Positions 8,454-17,583 of a stretch of DNA of 64,000 bases are shown in pieces. The translations under genes and the position numbers were made by a program. The number at the start of each line of letters is the position of its first letter. Positions within the stretch are counted from its first letter, which is position 1. Origin of the DNA: Thioalkalivibrio sp. ALJ21 (lineage in GTDB: Bacteria; Pseudomonadota; Gammaproteobacteria; Ectothiorhodospirales; Ectothiorhodospiraceae); assembly GCF_000378605.1 (NCBI RefSeq), contig NZ_KB905158.1, positions 62,001 through 126,000 on the forward strand, read 5' to 3'. A model generated the notes under the pieces. It made no database searches and was not told where the DNA came from. It saw nothing but the letters and a program-made list of their open reading frames with translations.

Positions 8454-9547
8454 AGGCGCGCCGTCACGCCCTATCTTGGCTCCTAGGTCTTGGTATGGGG
8501 TCCGCCTCCATGCTCTTTGCGTCTCCGGCTCACGCCGCTGCGGCGAGCTGCCGCCCGGTTACGAACGCAATCATCGAATACCTCAACGTCTACCTCCCTG
8601 AGCAGATCGAGTTGTACATGGACAACCTCGAAATGACCATGGAGTACCTGACGGAGGCCTCAGGAGACCAGGATAGTGCGCAAATCGGACGCGCAGGTGA
8701 CGCCATCATTGACGGCATCACCCAGCAGCACAACCACAAGGTTCAGCTCGAGACGGAGCCACGCCCCTCCGCATGCACAGACGCCAGAACCCAGGCAGCC
8801 CTGGAAACGGTCAGCCAAGCCGCAGAGGCCGAGAAGGCACACCTCATCGCAGAAGAGATGTGCCGCGTGCAGACCCAGAACCATACCGAGGCCCGAAAGG
8901 ACCGGGTGGATCGACATCGGCAACTCCGCGAGTTTGAGGATGTTGGCTTCTCGGATATCGCTGCCGAGACCCTCCTCAATCCTGTCGGGTATCGCTACCC
9001 CGAGCTTGCTCAGGACTTTATTCATAACCTTCTCGGCGAGACAGCCCATCTAGCCCGAGAGGGCCTTGACGAGCGCACCGCTACGCCCCGCGAAGCCGCC
9101 TATAGGCACAACCGCGACGTCTACCAGATCCGTGTTGCGACCATTCTTGATGCCGTCTACACGATCTTCACGGATCGCCTTCGGTCCCCCGCTGCCGGGC
9201 AGGATATTTTCGACACGGCGACCCCACACGAAAACGCGATCCTGTCGGATATGGGGGTTGAGCGTGACCAGGGATTTTCCGTTCTCGACATCTACGAGTT
9301 CGAGATCAGACGGACGTACGGGAGCATCGAGTGGCGTGACCGGATCGCGCAGTACGGCGCATCCACCCCCGTGACAAAAGAACTTGCACGCCTGAAGAGT
9401 ATCGGCCGACAACTCCAGGACCGCCTGGCTTCCCAGGAGAGTCAAAAGGCGGTGCTGGAGTCTCTCCTGGGGATGTCCGAGCTTGAAGATAAGGCCCCTG
9501 GCGAAAGGCCCTCCTCCCCTCGCTCACTCGAACCCGTTGGAGGCTGA
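8450..9547 (+). CDS. Exported protein of unknown function, paralogue 1
   Basis: The 365-residue protein has a Sec-type signal peptide (WLLGLGMGSASMLFASPAHA, cleavage after AHA). The mature part shares blocks with the next two products. Block 1 is IGRAGDAIIDGITQQ, then E-P-R-P-x-A-C with a conserved cysteine near residue 104. Block 2 is FEIRRTYGSIEWRDRI near residue 285, also found in paralogue 3. The C-terminus SLEPVGG matches RLEPVN of paralogue 3. Long helices with many Gln and Glu dominate. It overlaps the upstream gene by four bases and lies six bases before paralogue 2. No match to a named family is certain; a periplasmic or surface component of the transfer apparatus is possible. Confidence 0.75.
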   Translation: MKARRHALSWLLGLGMGSASMLFASPAHAAAASCRPVTNAIIEYLNVYLPEQIELYMDNLEMTMEYLTEASGDQDSAQIGRAGDAIIDGITQQHNHKVQLETEPRPSACTDARTQAALETVSQAAEAEKAHLIAEEMCRVQTQNHTEARKDRVDRHRQLREFEDVGFSDIAAETLLNPVGYRYPELAQDFIHNLLGETAHLAREGLDERTATPREAAYRHNRDVYQIRVATILDAVYTIFTDRLRSPAAGQDIFDTATPHENAILSDMGVERDQGFSVLDIYEFEIRRTYGSIEWRDRIAQYGASTPVTKELARLKSIGRQLQDRLASQESQKAVLESLLGMSELEDKAPGERPSSPRSLEPVGG

Positions 9548-9553
9548 CCAGGC

Positions 9554-10612
9554 ATGGGTATCTCACGAAAGAAGAACCCCTCCAGGCGCGGCGCCCTGCG
9601 TTACCTCGTTGGAGGGGCCGCGGGCTTCTTGGGTGTGCTCGGATTATCCAAGCAGTCCAAGGCAGATATGTGCCCATTCAACCCGTTCCGCATCGGCTTC
9701 GAAGTTGGAACCGAGGTTGCGGAGGAGTTTGCCGAGGATCTGTGTGAGCTGCAGAGCACGACCACCGAGTCGGAGCAGGACGCTGCCGATCAGCGTAGTC
9801 GCGCCATAGGTGAGTTCGCCGACAGCATCAACCAGGCCATCATCAATGCCCACAATTCCGATGTCTATCGAGACTCCGAGCCCAATCCCAACGAATGCCA
9901 GCAGGCCTCTTTCGCCAAGGCAAACCTCGAGTCCGGGAACGCATTGCGCAACCAGATCCGAGTCGACCATCTAGCGCACATCAAGGCCCGAAACTCTAAT
10001 GTCTATGGCGACCGCGACCAGGCCTACGATCAAGCGGTAGCGCGAGGAGAAGTTTGTGGTGGCTCGTTCCCCGGGCATCTGTCTCCCTCCATGGTCACGA
10101 GCGATCACAATCTCCCCGACGAGATCAAACAAAGCGCGGACGAGTTCGAGCGCCTAATGAGTGACGGGCTTTTCCAGGTTCCGTACGAGGTTCCGCAATC
10201 ACAAACGGATAGCGGACGTGGTGAGCTCTATCAAGGCGCTCGCATCCGCCAGATGTCCCGCCAAAGCGCTCTCTGGTACGTCGTCCAGAAAAACATGGCC
10301 CGTCGAACATACGGGAGTGAGAACTCTCCCCGCGCCCTGGAAAGGGCTGAGGTCTTCGCTGCGAGTCGCGAGGAAAGCATCAGCGCCCTCGACCAACTCG
10401 GCTCTCCAGTACCGATTTGGAAGCACATGCTCTCCCTGCAGGCATCCATCAATCATCGGGAATACCGTCGCCTGGAGGCTATGAAAGAGCGCTCCGTACC
10501 GGCCGCCATTCGCTTCATGGTCTATTTCGAAGACCGCGCTGTGGATGAGGAGCAGGACCGCCCGGCTCCCGTCACGATTCGCCCCGCAACCCGCGCCCTA
10601 TCTCCGCGATAG
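9554..10612 (+). CDS. Exported protein of unknown function, paralogue 2, with Tat-like signal
   Basis: A 352-residue protein whose N-terminus has a twin-arginine-like leader (SRRGALRYLVGGAAGFLGVL) followed by GLSKQSKA, a possible cleavage site. This differs from the Sec signal of paralogue 1. The mature part carries the family block FADSINQAII, then VYRDSEPNPNEC and AKANLES, and a second block SGRGELYQGARIRQMSRQSA that recurs in paralogue 3. The RTYGS motif is also present (ARRTYGSENS) near residue 253. The C-terminus is Pro/Arg-rich (TIRPATRALSPR). The function is unknown. Export by the Tat route would imply folding or cofactor binding in the cytoplasm, which should be tested. Confidence 0.72.
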   Translation: MGISRKKNPSRRGALRYLVGGAAGFLGVLGLSKQSKADMCPFNPFRIGFEVGTEVAEEFAEDLCELQSTTTESEQDAADQRSRAIGEFADSINQAIINAHNSDVYRDSEPNPNECQQASFAKANLESGNALRNQIRVDHLAHIKARNSNVYGDRDQAYDQAVARGEVCGGSFPGHLSPSMVTSDHNLPDEIKQSADEFERLMSDGLFQVPYEVPQSQTDSGRGELYQGARIRQMSRQSALWYVVQKNMARRTYGSENSPRALERAEVFAASREESISALDQLGSPVPIWKHMLSLQASINHREYRRLEAMKERSVPAAIRFMVYFEDRAVDEEQDRPAPVTIRPATRALSPR

Positions 10613-10653
10613 CGCTAGAGAAACGGACTGAACGTCTAGGAAGACACGCATCT

Positions 10654-11928
10654 ATGAAAACCATCCTGAATCGCCTAAATCCCTTTTCGTCCGGCGCGAG
10701 CGCGAACACCAGCGGCGCGGATGAAACGGGAGTTATGGGCCCCAGCCAAGACCAGGACCCGGCCACCGAGAAGTCATCCAAGATCTTGTTGCGGGAACGG
10801 ATTGCCGAGAGTGTTGCCCACGAAAGCAGCGACCAGGAGGCCCACGGCGCACCCACCCCATCATCCGGCCACGAGGCAGGCACAGGGGCGGAGAAAGACG
10901 ACGCCGACTACGGCGGCTCCGTCCTCGCCGGCGCTGCCGCTATTGGAGCTGTTGCGGCGCTATCGGCCGCACCCAAAAAGGCGGAAGCCGCTAGCCTCGA
11001 CCTCATTGGTGAGATGGTTCTTGCCTTCTTCGAGGGTCCCTTTCAGAGCATGGTGGATGCCTTCCTGGGCGACATGACGGATGTTTTCGAGCAATCCGGG
11101 GACCAAACGGCGGCCTCTATTGGCGAGGCCGCAGACTCGATCATTGACACGATGATCAAGCAGACCAATAGCGAAATCTATCGCGCCACTGAACCATCCC
11201 CCATGCGATGCATGTCCGATAGCGCCGCCAAAGCAAACATGGAATCAACCGCGAAAGCGCGCGCCATGCATCGGAGTCGCTCGCGCAACAAAGCTCGCGC
11301 GGTCGTGCAAAAAGACCCGAACGACACGCACAGCCGTCGCGAAAGCCTGGTTTCCCTGCACAGGAGTCGCCGGGGCACCCAATACGAAGGGGAGGATATT
11401 TCGGCGGGCAATCTGCTTGATGGCGACCTGGACGACAACTCTCTTCGTGAGGCGGCCGAAGCGTTCATCGACAACGCCGAGGGTCAACTCCCCGACATGG
11501 CTCCGCGAATCCCCGAAGAGCGCGAGGAAACCGGCCGCGGCGAGATGTACACCGGTGCCCAGCTCACCCATGCCGCCAGGCTGTCGATCGCCAGCGAGTC
11601 GCTCGATCGGATCCTGACAAATCGGGTTTCAGCTGATTCCGACACCCCCTCACTGATGAAGACCTTCGAGCACGAGATCTCCCGGACCTACGGGTCAGAG
11701 GACTGGCGAAACGAGGTCGCCATCAAAGCTCACGCGGCACCCCTGGTGAAAGAGAGCCTCTACCTGACCGCGTTCCAGAACCGGATGCTGCTTGAACAGA
11801 TCCGCCAGAACGACTCGACTCTTGCCCTGCTTGCGGTGCAGACGCTCGAGCAACTCGAGGGAAGCGGGCGTTCTGCCTCCCTTGGCTCTGGACGTGCCGC
11901 CACGCGCCGTCTCGAGCCAGTGAACTAG
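10654..11928 (+). CDS. Exported protein of unknown function, paralogue 3, with internal signal-like segment
   Basis: A 424-residue protein. Residues 1-88 are charged and low-complexity, followed by a hydrophobic stretch VLAGAAAIGAVAALSAAP and AEAAS near residues 90-113, like a signal peptide behind a long cytoplasmic leader. The family blocks follow in order: IGEAADSIIDTMIKQ, YRATEPSPMRC, AKANMES, TGRGEMYTGAQLT, and FEHEISRTYGSEDW, and the protein ends RRLEPVN. It therefore combines blocks seen singly in paralogues 1 and 2 and may be closest to the ancestral form. It starts 41 bases after paralogue 2 and lies 39 bases before the last gene of the operon. No named family is assigned. Confidence 0.72.
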   Translation: MKTILNRLNPFSSGASANTSGADETGVMGPSQDQDPATEKSSKILLRERIAESVAHESSDQEAHGAPTPSSGHEAGTGAEKDDADYGGSVLAGAAAIGAVAALSAAPKKAEAASLDLIGEMVLAFFEGPFQSMVDAFLGDMTDVFEQSGDQTAASIGEAADSIIDTMIKQTNSEIYRATEPSPMRCMSDSAAKANMESTAKARAMHRSRSRNKARAVVQKDPNDTHSRRESLVSLHRSRRGTQYEGEDISAGNLLDGDLDDNSLREAAEAFIDNAEGQLPDMAPRIPEEREETGRGEMYTGAQLTHAARLSIASESLDRILTNRVSADSDTPSLMKTFEHEISRTYGSEDWRNEVAIKAHAAPLVKESLYLTAFQNRMLLEQIRQNDSTLALLAVQTLEQLEGSGRSASLGSGRAATRRLEPVN

Positions 11929-11967
11929 CCCCAGCCCAGATCGATACTCTGATAAGGAGAACACTCC

Positions 11968-13434
11968 ATGGTCCAGCCGATCGAGCCAGTTGAGCCACCC
12001 GCGTTCGCTTTCAGCCCGAACCCAGACGATGACCCAAACGATGAGCTCAACGTCGCGAACGTGTACCACGATGTCGAGTCGCTCTCGGAACGCCGCCTAA
12101 AGCCACCGGAAGATGGGTCACCGTCGCGCGCGATCTATATCAACAGCCTCGATGAGAGCCAGAAAAAGGACCTCGAGAAGCTCGTCGATATGGCCCACAC
12201 GAAGATGGACCAACAGCTTCAGGATCCCGACCTGAAAGGTGTCGACTTCTCACACTTCGACAATGCCCGAAGGCTTTGCGCGCTCACTGCGACCCGGAAT
12301 GACACTTCGGTCTCGCGCGTCTATTTTCGGCCTCAGGTCTTCAACGAGGAGGAACGCCAAAACGTCAGGGATACCCTGAACAGGATCTTCCCTGGGGCGC
12401 CCATTAGCCACCTCCAAACCATGCAACTCTATATCGACCACAAGAACGGGTCGCTATACACGCAGGACTTCAACTGCGACCGACCCGTCGTAATCGAGTC
12501 CACAGAAAAGACCGAGCCCGGCGTCAAAGGCTTTACCAAGCCCAAAGACAAGGCCCAGGCCACGAACCATAAACAAGCCGCGAACGACCCCGCTCCAAAG
12601 CAAGCGAAGGAGAACGGCCCCTCTCGTGGCAACCGCCAAGAGGCTCTCAGCGAAGAAGAAAAGGCCCTCCAGGAAGAGGCCGAGAAGGGCCAGCGAAACA
12701 TGAGAAAGCCGATGTATGGCGGTGGAGGCCAGGGCGGGACCGTGTTCAATCCGTTCGCAGGCCTTGGTGGCGCCATCGGAAAGACCTTCACATCGACCGG
12801 CAAAGGTATCGCGACCGCCTCGCCTATCGTGGCCGCTGGGGCTGCCAGATCAGGCAAATGGCTCCAGAACAACGACCGCTCGATCCGGATGATCCGCGAA
12901 CTGCGGAGCATGGATCATTCCGCACGAGGCTACCGCGCCGCGATGGCGCGGGCGCACGCCATCAAATCCAAAGCGGTGGACGGCGATTTCTCCAAGTACG
13001 AGAAGAACCCCAAGCTCCTCAAGATGGTGGAATCCTCGGAGGTGTACCAGAGTGCGATCCAGTCCGCCGAGAAGAACTACAACAAGGTCGAGCAGAAGCT
13101 GAACTCATCGAAGAAGGCTCTAAACAAGAGCTATCACGAAGCGTTTGAGCGAAACGGAACCCCTCTCAGTCCGACCCACAAGGCCGAGATGGAGGCCCGC
13201 CTGAGGTCGATCGAAGAGAACACAAAGAAAGGGACCGCTACCGCCAAGAAACTCCCCACGATTGGCGAGGACGGAAAGCTCACCAACGAGGCCAAAAAGC
13301 GCAAGCTAGAGCGCATCCAGAAGAAGCTCAAAGAGGCGGCTCTGGCAGCAATCAATGCGCTCAAGCGTCTCGTGGGGCTTCGTCCTTCGGCGGGTCCGTC
13401 AGCAACGTCCTCCATGGCACCGCCCTCCCCATAA
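11968..13434 (+). CDS. Hypothetical basic coiled-coil protein, last gene of operon
   Basis: The 488-residue protein has an acidic N-terminal domain of about 180 residues, a low-complexity linker (residues about 195-250, rich in Lys, Ala, Glu), a Gly-rich region with GGGGQGG and GLGGAIGK, and a Lys-rich C-terminal half predicted to form long helices or coiled coils (YNKVEQKLNSSKKALNKSYH; ERIQKKLKEAALAAINALKR). There is no signal peptide. AAGGAG lies upstream of ATG 11968. Function unknown. A hairpin terminator follows 8 bases after its stop. Confidence 0.7.
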   Translation: MVQPIEPVEPPAFAFSPNPDDDPNDELNVANVYHDVESLSERRLKPPEDGSPSRAIYINSLDESQKKDLEKLVDMAHTKMDQQLQDPDLKGVDFSHFDNARRLCALTATRNDTSVSRVYFRPQVFNEEERQNVRDTLNRIFPGAPISHLQTMQLYIDHKNGSLYTQDFNCDRPVVIESTEKTEPGVKGFTKPKDKAQATNHKQAANDPAPKQAKENGPSRGNRQEALSEEEKALQEEAEKGQRNMRKPMYGGGGQGGTVFNPFAGLGGAIGKTFTSTGKGIATASPIVAAGAARSGKWLQNNDRSIRMIRELRSMDHSARGYRAAMARAHAIKSKAVDGDFSKYEKNPKLLKMVESSEVYQSAIQSAEKNYNKVEQKLNSSKKALNKSYHEAFERNGTPLSPTHKAEMEARLRSIEENTKKGTATAKKLPTIGEDGKLTNEAKKRKLERIQKKLKEAALAAINALKRLVGLRPSAGPSATSSMAPPSP

Positions 13435-13441
13435 CCGCGTA

Positions 13442-13465
13442 GGCCCGGCGATTTGTCGTCGGGCC
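13442..13465. terminator. Hairpin between convergent genes
   Basis: GGCCCGGCGA (13442-13451) can pair with TCGTCGGGCC (13456-13465), including one G-T pair, around a four-base loop. It sits between the plus operon ending at 13434 and the minus helicase gene ending at 13483. The following CTTCC is only weakly T-rich, so strength is uncertain. Confidence 0.5.
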
Positions 13466-13482
13466 CTTCCTCCAGAGCACCA

Positions 13483-15909
13483 TTAAAGCAAGGAGCGGGC
13501 GGCGGCCAGCCTCTTCTTCCTAGCGCTTTCCACGCCCTGGATCCGCGTTCCTTGATCATTGGCCTGCCGAACCGCGATCGAGACATCAATGGGCGCCTCA
13601 GGGACTTCCACGGCATCCAGGTCCTTCCCAAATCGCTCACGCATCCTACTTTCGAGAGTCGTTACACGCGCCAGGCTCTTCACGGACTTGATTCTTTTCT
13701 CGAAGGCTTTCCCGTCACCAACGAGAACCACCCTCTCTTTCGCCCTTGTGATCGCCGTATAATCGAGGGCTCGGTCTGCAATGAGCCCATGACCATACGT
13801 GTTCGTGACCGGCATGATCACGGATTTGAACTCGGACCCTTGGCTCTTGTGGACGGTGATCGCGTAACCCAGAGAGATGTATCGCGCCTTTCCTTTCTCA
13901 ATCTGGACGGGCTCCCGGTCGTCACCCTCAAATTGGATGACCAGCCTCCCATCCTCACCGATCTCCAAGACTCGGCCGAATTCTCCATTCCGGACATCGA
14001 GATCGTAGTCATTCCTCGTCTGAATGACCCTGTCCCCTTCCACAATCATCAGCCCCCGGAATCCTTTCACCTTTTTCTTTCCGTCCAGCTCGCCGGATTG
14101 AGCAATGCGCTGCAGGGCCTTGTTCATTTCCAGCATGCCGAGAGGCCCGTTATTGGAGGGCGTCAGGACCTGGATGCCGTTCCCCACCTCGAGCCCCTCC
14201 CCCATCTGCATAGGGATGATCTCGTGCAGAATCTTGTCGCGAATCATGTTTGCCTCGGCGAGATCACCACCCTCACCTCCGCTGCACCACACCTGAGAAT
14301 AGGCACTCGAGTTCGCGATCTGAGGGACCTTTCCGGCATTGACCGCATGGGCCGCCTCGATGATCGGAGACCCTTCTCCTTGCCGGTGGATCTTGTCTAG
14401 GTGAACCCGCGGAACGCTGCCGGATTTCACGAGATCCAAGAGCATATTGCCCTGCCCCACCGACGGGAGTTGATCGGGGTCGCCTACCAATACGAGGCGC
14501 GCCTCCGGGCTGAGGTTGGCAACGATCCCCCTCATCAAATGGATATCGACCATCGACGTCTCGTCAATAACGAGAGTGGAAGCGTGGCAGATCGGGCTGT
14601 CTGGCTCCACATCGAACCCGGATCCCTTCCAGCCCAGGATTCTGTGAATGGTGGAAGCGGGGATCCCCGTGCTCTCACCCATCCTCGCAGCTGCCTTTCC
14701 AGTGGGCGCTAACAGAACAACCCCGCCATCGCCCTCTCTCTTCTTGATGGTGTTGATCACACCTTTCAGAACCGTCGTTTTTCCAACGCCCGGGCCGCCA
14801 GTCACGATGGATACGGAGGAGACCACGGAATTCTTGATTGCCTCCCGCTGGCGCGGGGCCAAAGAGAATCCTTCGGCTTCTTCGAACTTGCCGATGTCTT
14901 CATCAATCTCGGATGCAACTGCCGCGCTCTCGTATTCCGCGAACCGCTTCGGCCTTTCTTTCCCTAGCCTTGCTGCGATTCTTCCCGCAATCCGTTCCTC
15001 CGCTGCGTTCGACCGCGGGTCCATAAGGAGGTCCGTGCCCCCAATCCGGCGCTCGATGAGAGCCCCCAGCTCAATGCCGAAGTCGATACCCTCTTTTGCA
15101 GTCCCGTAGTCAACACCAAGAAACTCGGACGCCGCGCGCACAACATCGGTATAACGGGCCGCCGTGTGTTGCCCCCGCGCGGTGTGCTCCTCAACCAAAT
15201 GGAGCGCCCCCATGAACATCCGAACAACCGAATCTTTGGGGTGACCGAGGGCATGAGAGAGCCGATCAGCATCCAGGAAACCTGCCCTTTGCATCCCGCC
15301 GCACATAGCGTAGGGATTGTCAGCGAGAAGCTTGACGGCCGCCTTCCCGTGCCGCTTCTTGATCTCGATGGCTTTCCGCTCATCGAGCCCCATTTTCACA
15401 AGGTAGTCGGTTGTCCACATGTCCTCAGCGCGGTCAACCATCTTGCTCAACAAGGCCTTATCCGACTCAGAGAAATACACGAAGCGACGAAGCCCCCGGG
15501 AATCCCTCTTCACGAGAGGATCCCAGATCATTTCCATGGCGATGATGTCTTTTGCGGATTTCCGCTTGCCCTCAATAACGCGATGAGCGTCCCCCTCATC
15601 AGCCAGGCAGCACGTGACAAAAGCGAACCCTTGCTCGGTCGTCTTTGGGGTCCCAACCGTGATCTGAGTGGCCTCGATGCACCGGTCTCCCCGATTATCG
15701 ACACCGACTGATCCCGCGACCGCAATCCGCAGGTCTCGGACCGGGTTCATATGGAACCGGCCGGCAAGCTTGATCTCTCCTCGCTCCAAAGCGGGCCCGT
15801 CCCACGCATCCGGTCGGAACATCACCACCGAGAAAAGACTTTCTGGGCTCCGGAACCGGACCTGGGTAACCACCCCTGAGAACAGCTTGTCTGCGTCTTT
15901 CTCTGACAC
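13483..15909 (-). CDS. recD2: RecD2-type SF1 DNA helicase (copy 1)
   Basis: The 808-residue protein has an N-terminal beta domain and a helix-hairpin-helix region with LLADNPYAMC near 210-240, then the SF1B core. Motif I is GGPGVGKTTVLK near residue 370, motif II is LVIDETSMVD, motif III is VGDPDQLPSVGQG, and the C-terminal motifs include YAITVHKSQGSEF and ALDYTAITRAKERV. These features define RecD2, a 5'-3' helicase acting without RecBC. I chose GTG 15909 because AAGG lies seven bases upstream; the frame extends to GTG 15963 but that start has no ribosome binding site and sits about 10 bases from the predicted transcription start. A second, clearly different RecD2 lies at 58728-60935. Confidence 0.92.
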   Translation of the reverse strand: MSEKDADKLFSGVVTQVRFRSPESLFSVVMFRPDAWDGPALERGEIKLAGRFHMNPVRDLRIAVAGSVGVDNRGDRCIEATQITVGTPKTTEQGFAFVTCCLADEGDAHRVIEGKRKSAKDIIAMEMIWDPLVKRDSRGLRRFVYFSESDKALLSKMVDRAEDMWTTDYLVKMGLDERKAIEIKKRHGKAAVKLLADNPYAMCGGMQRAGFLDADRLSHALGHPKDSVVRMFMGALHLVEEHTARGQHTAARYTDVVRAASEFLGVDYGTAKEGIDFGIELGALIERRIGGTDLLMDPRSNAAEERIAGRIAARLGKERPKRFAEYESAAVASEIDEDIGKFEEAEGFSLAPRQREAIKNSVVSSVSIVTGGPGVGKTTVLKGVINTIKKREGDGGVVLLAPTGKAAARMGESTGIPASTIHRILGWKGSGFDVEPDSPICHASTLVIDETSMVDIHLMRGIVANLSPEARLVLVGDPDQLPSVGQGNMLLDLVKSGSVPRVHLDKIHRQGEGSPIIEAAHAVNAGKVPQIANSSAYSQVWCSGGEGGDLAEANMIRDKILHEIIPMQMGEGLEVGNGIQVLTPSNNGPLGMLEMNKALQRIAQSGELDGKKKVKGFRGLMIVEGDRVIQTRNDYDLDVRNGEFGRVLEIGEDGRLVIQFEGDDREPVQIEKGKARYISLGYAITVHKSQGSEFKSVIMPVTNTYGHGLIADRALDYTAITRAKERVVLVGDGKAFEKRIKSVKSLARVTTLESRMRERFGKDLDAVEVPEAPIDVSIAVRQANDQGTRIQGVESARKKRLAAARSLL

Positions 15910-15979
15910 CGTAAGGCCTTGAGCTGATGGGCGTATGAAACCTCGGAGGAGTCTACCCGGCACGCACCGAATAGTCCAT

Positions 15980-15998
15980 ACAATATCACTTACGCAAC
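15980..15998 (-). promoter_or_regulatory. Extended -10 promoter with recurring TTGCGTAAGTG motif
   Basis: On the minus strand GTTGCGTAAGTGATATTGT (15998-15980) ends in TGATATTGT, an extended -10 (TGn followed by TATTGT). No good -35 is visible, as expected for extended -10 promoters. The TTGCGTAAGTG part also occurs at 4950-4960, and variants lie at 58713-58703 and 61475-61465. Confidence 0.45.
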
Positions 15999-16023
15999 CT
16001 ATCCCGCTTCAGGCGGACAAACA

Positions 16024-16054
16024 AAAAGCCGCGACCACTACGGCCGCGGCTTCA
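16024..16054 (-). terminator. Terminator of the parA-parB-RHH operon
   Basis: On the minus strand AAGCCGCG (16052-16045) pairs with CGCGGCTT (16033-16026) around an 11-base loop and is followed by a T run. It begins about 20 bases after the stop of the RHH gene at 16074. Confidence 0.75.
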
Positions 16055-16073
16055 CTCATTCTGGCTTGCCGGA

Positions 16074-16484
16074 CTACCGGCCGCGCGGACGAAGCAAGCG
16101 CTGAGAAATTGCCGTCCGGACGATCTCAGAGATTACCCCCTCAACATACGGGTTGTCGCGACGGACTTCGGCAATCGCCTTCTCTAGCGCCTCGGCTCCA
16201 GCCGGGGACAGACTGAATTGCTTAGTCGACCCCCCCTCTGTTCCGAGGGCTGAATTCGGCGCAAAGAGGCAATCTTTCCAGTCCGGGTATTGCACGAGGT
16301 CGATCACGGCCTCATCTACCCAGCGCGAACGCCCTCTCTTTCCGTATTCTTCTTCGACCTGAGCATCCATCTCACGCAGGAGCCACGCCGGGATCACCAC
16401 GCGCACTGCGCGCCCCTGGGCCTGCCCCACGATTGGCTCCGCATTGATCTTCAGCGTCCTCGGTTTCTTATTTTGCTTCGTCAT
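16074..16484 (-). CDS. Small basic ribbon-helix-helix-like protein downstream of parB
   Basis: A 136-residue protein with a Lys-rich N-terminus and a stretch VRVVIPAWLLREMDAQVEEE followed by RGRSRWVDEAVIDLV. One short strand and two helices in this order, with a serine at the second helix cap, fit a ribbon-helix-helix DNA-binding domain. The gene overlaps the 3' end of parB by 17 bases, so it is made with the partition proteins. It could be a transcriptional regulator of the operon or a third partition factor. The C-terminal part (LSPAGAEALEKAIAEVRRD) is helical with no known motif. ATG 16484 is preferred to TTG 16496. Confidence 0.65.
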   Translation of the reverse strand: MTKQNKKPRTLKINAEPIVGQAQGRAVRVVIPAWLLREMDAQVEEEYGKRGRSRWVDEAVIDLVQYPDWKDCLFAPNSALGTEGGSTKQFSLSPAGAEALEKAIAEVRRDNPYVEGVISEIVRTAISQRLLRPRGR

Positions 16485-17583
16485 CTTGGTCTTCAATCGC
16501 CTCGATCAATTTTTTCCATGCTTTTCGAATCTCGGCTGGATCCGCGCCATCCAGAGCAGACGGCTCGATGCCGATCTCAATCCCCGCAAATGCTTCTGAC
16601 TCAAGGAGGGTCCGGAGAATGAAGGTCGCCTTCTTCGCTGGCACCGAGCCCAGGCTCGTCTTTTCGGTCCGTTTCGGGCCTGGCTTCTTTTCCTGCTGCG
16701 CCGCGGCACCGGCATCACCCGACTCTCCTTGGCTCTCCAGCTGAGCGATCTTCTCCAGGGCATCCCTCTCGCTGGTGGCCGCAACTGCCGAGTCGAGCAT
16801 TTGCCGAAACTGAGCTCCGGGAAAAGCCTCGTGTGCAGAGGCAAGGCGTTCCAGGACCTTCTTCGACGAGATACGGCCTTCCCTCAGCTCCCCCATGACC
16901 TCTTCTGGAAGTGAGGCGAGGCGCAGAACCTGAAACCCTCGATATCGGGAAAGCCCCAAGGTCTTGGCAATCTCAGGCCCCGTAACACGTTCGCCGCCCT
17001 TCTCTCGGGACATGGTGTCCACGAGATCCCTCTGAGCGATCACCTGCTCGTAAAGGCTCAGGTCGACACGATGCACGTTCTCCACGTACTGCATCAGCCG
17101 GATCTTTGTAACCGGCGGGGGGTCAGGAAACACGTTCGCCGGAATCGTCGGGGCCCCAGCCATCAGCGACGCGAGATATCGACGTTCACCGGCAATCAGC
17201 GAATAACGATTCCCTCGGGCGTAAACCCGGATGCTCTGCACCACACCAACCGCCAAGATCGAAAGTGCGGTCTCTCGAAGGTCATCGAGGTCCTGGATCG
17301 CTCGGTCGTTCAGACTGACGCCGTCGTTGACCAGATCGCGAGCATCCAAGCGCGAAAGAACCTCAGCAAAGGACTCCTCCCCTTCTGCAAGCGATGCCAG
17401 ATCACGCCGGATATCTCCCGGCTCGATCTCGAGCTGACGGTGATTGTTCGGATCAATGTCGACCAGGTCGACGCTTAGTTCGTCGTGATATGCCTGACCC
17501 GAGGCATCCGACATGACCTCCTGAAACGCCTTCTTCAGAGGATCGTTGATGCCTAGGCGCTTTTTCTGCCCTAGCTTAGCCAT
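16468..17583 (-). CDS. parB: ParB-type partition protein
   Basis: The 371-residue protein has the ParB/Spo0J N-terminal nuclease-like (CTPase) domain: VGVVQSIRVYARGNRYSLIA, then the conserved box AGERRYLAS near residue 130 and ENVHRVDLSLYEQ near 170. A helix-turn-helix follows (ITGPEIAKTLGL-type: VTGPEIAKTLGLSRYRGFQ) at about 200-225. The C-terminal region is charged (AAAQQEKKPGPKRTEKT) before a helical end. ParB binds centromere (parS) sites, slides as a CTP clamp and stimulates ParA. Its start overlaps the end of parA by eight bases. The ten palindromes at 20358-22470 are its most obvious candidate sites. Confidence 0.95.
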   Translation of the reverse strand: MAKLGQKKRLGINDPLKKAFQEVMSDASGQAYHDELSVDLVDIDPNNHRQLEIEPGDIRRDLASLAEGEESFAEVLSRLDARDLVNDGVSLNDRAIQDLDDLRETALSILAVGVVQSIRVYARGNRYSLIAGERRYLASLMAGAPTIPANVFPDPPPVTKIRLMQYVENVHRVDLSLYEQVIAQRDLVDTMSREKGGERVTGPEIAKTLGLSRYRGFQVLRLASLPEEVMGELREGRISSKKVLERLASAHEAFPGAQFRQMLDSAVAATSERDALEKIAQLESQGESGDAGAAAQQEKKPGPKRTEKTSLGSVPAKKATFILRTLLESEAFAGIEIGIEPSALDGADPAEIRKAWKKLIEAIEDQDDEAK

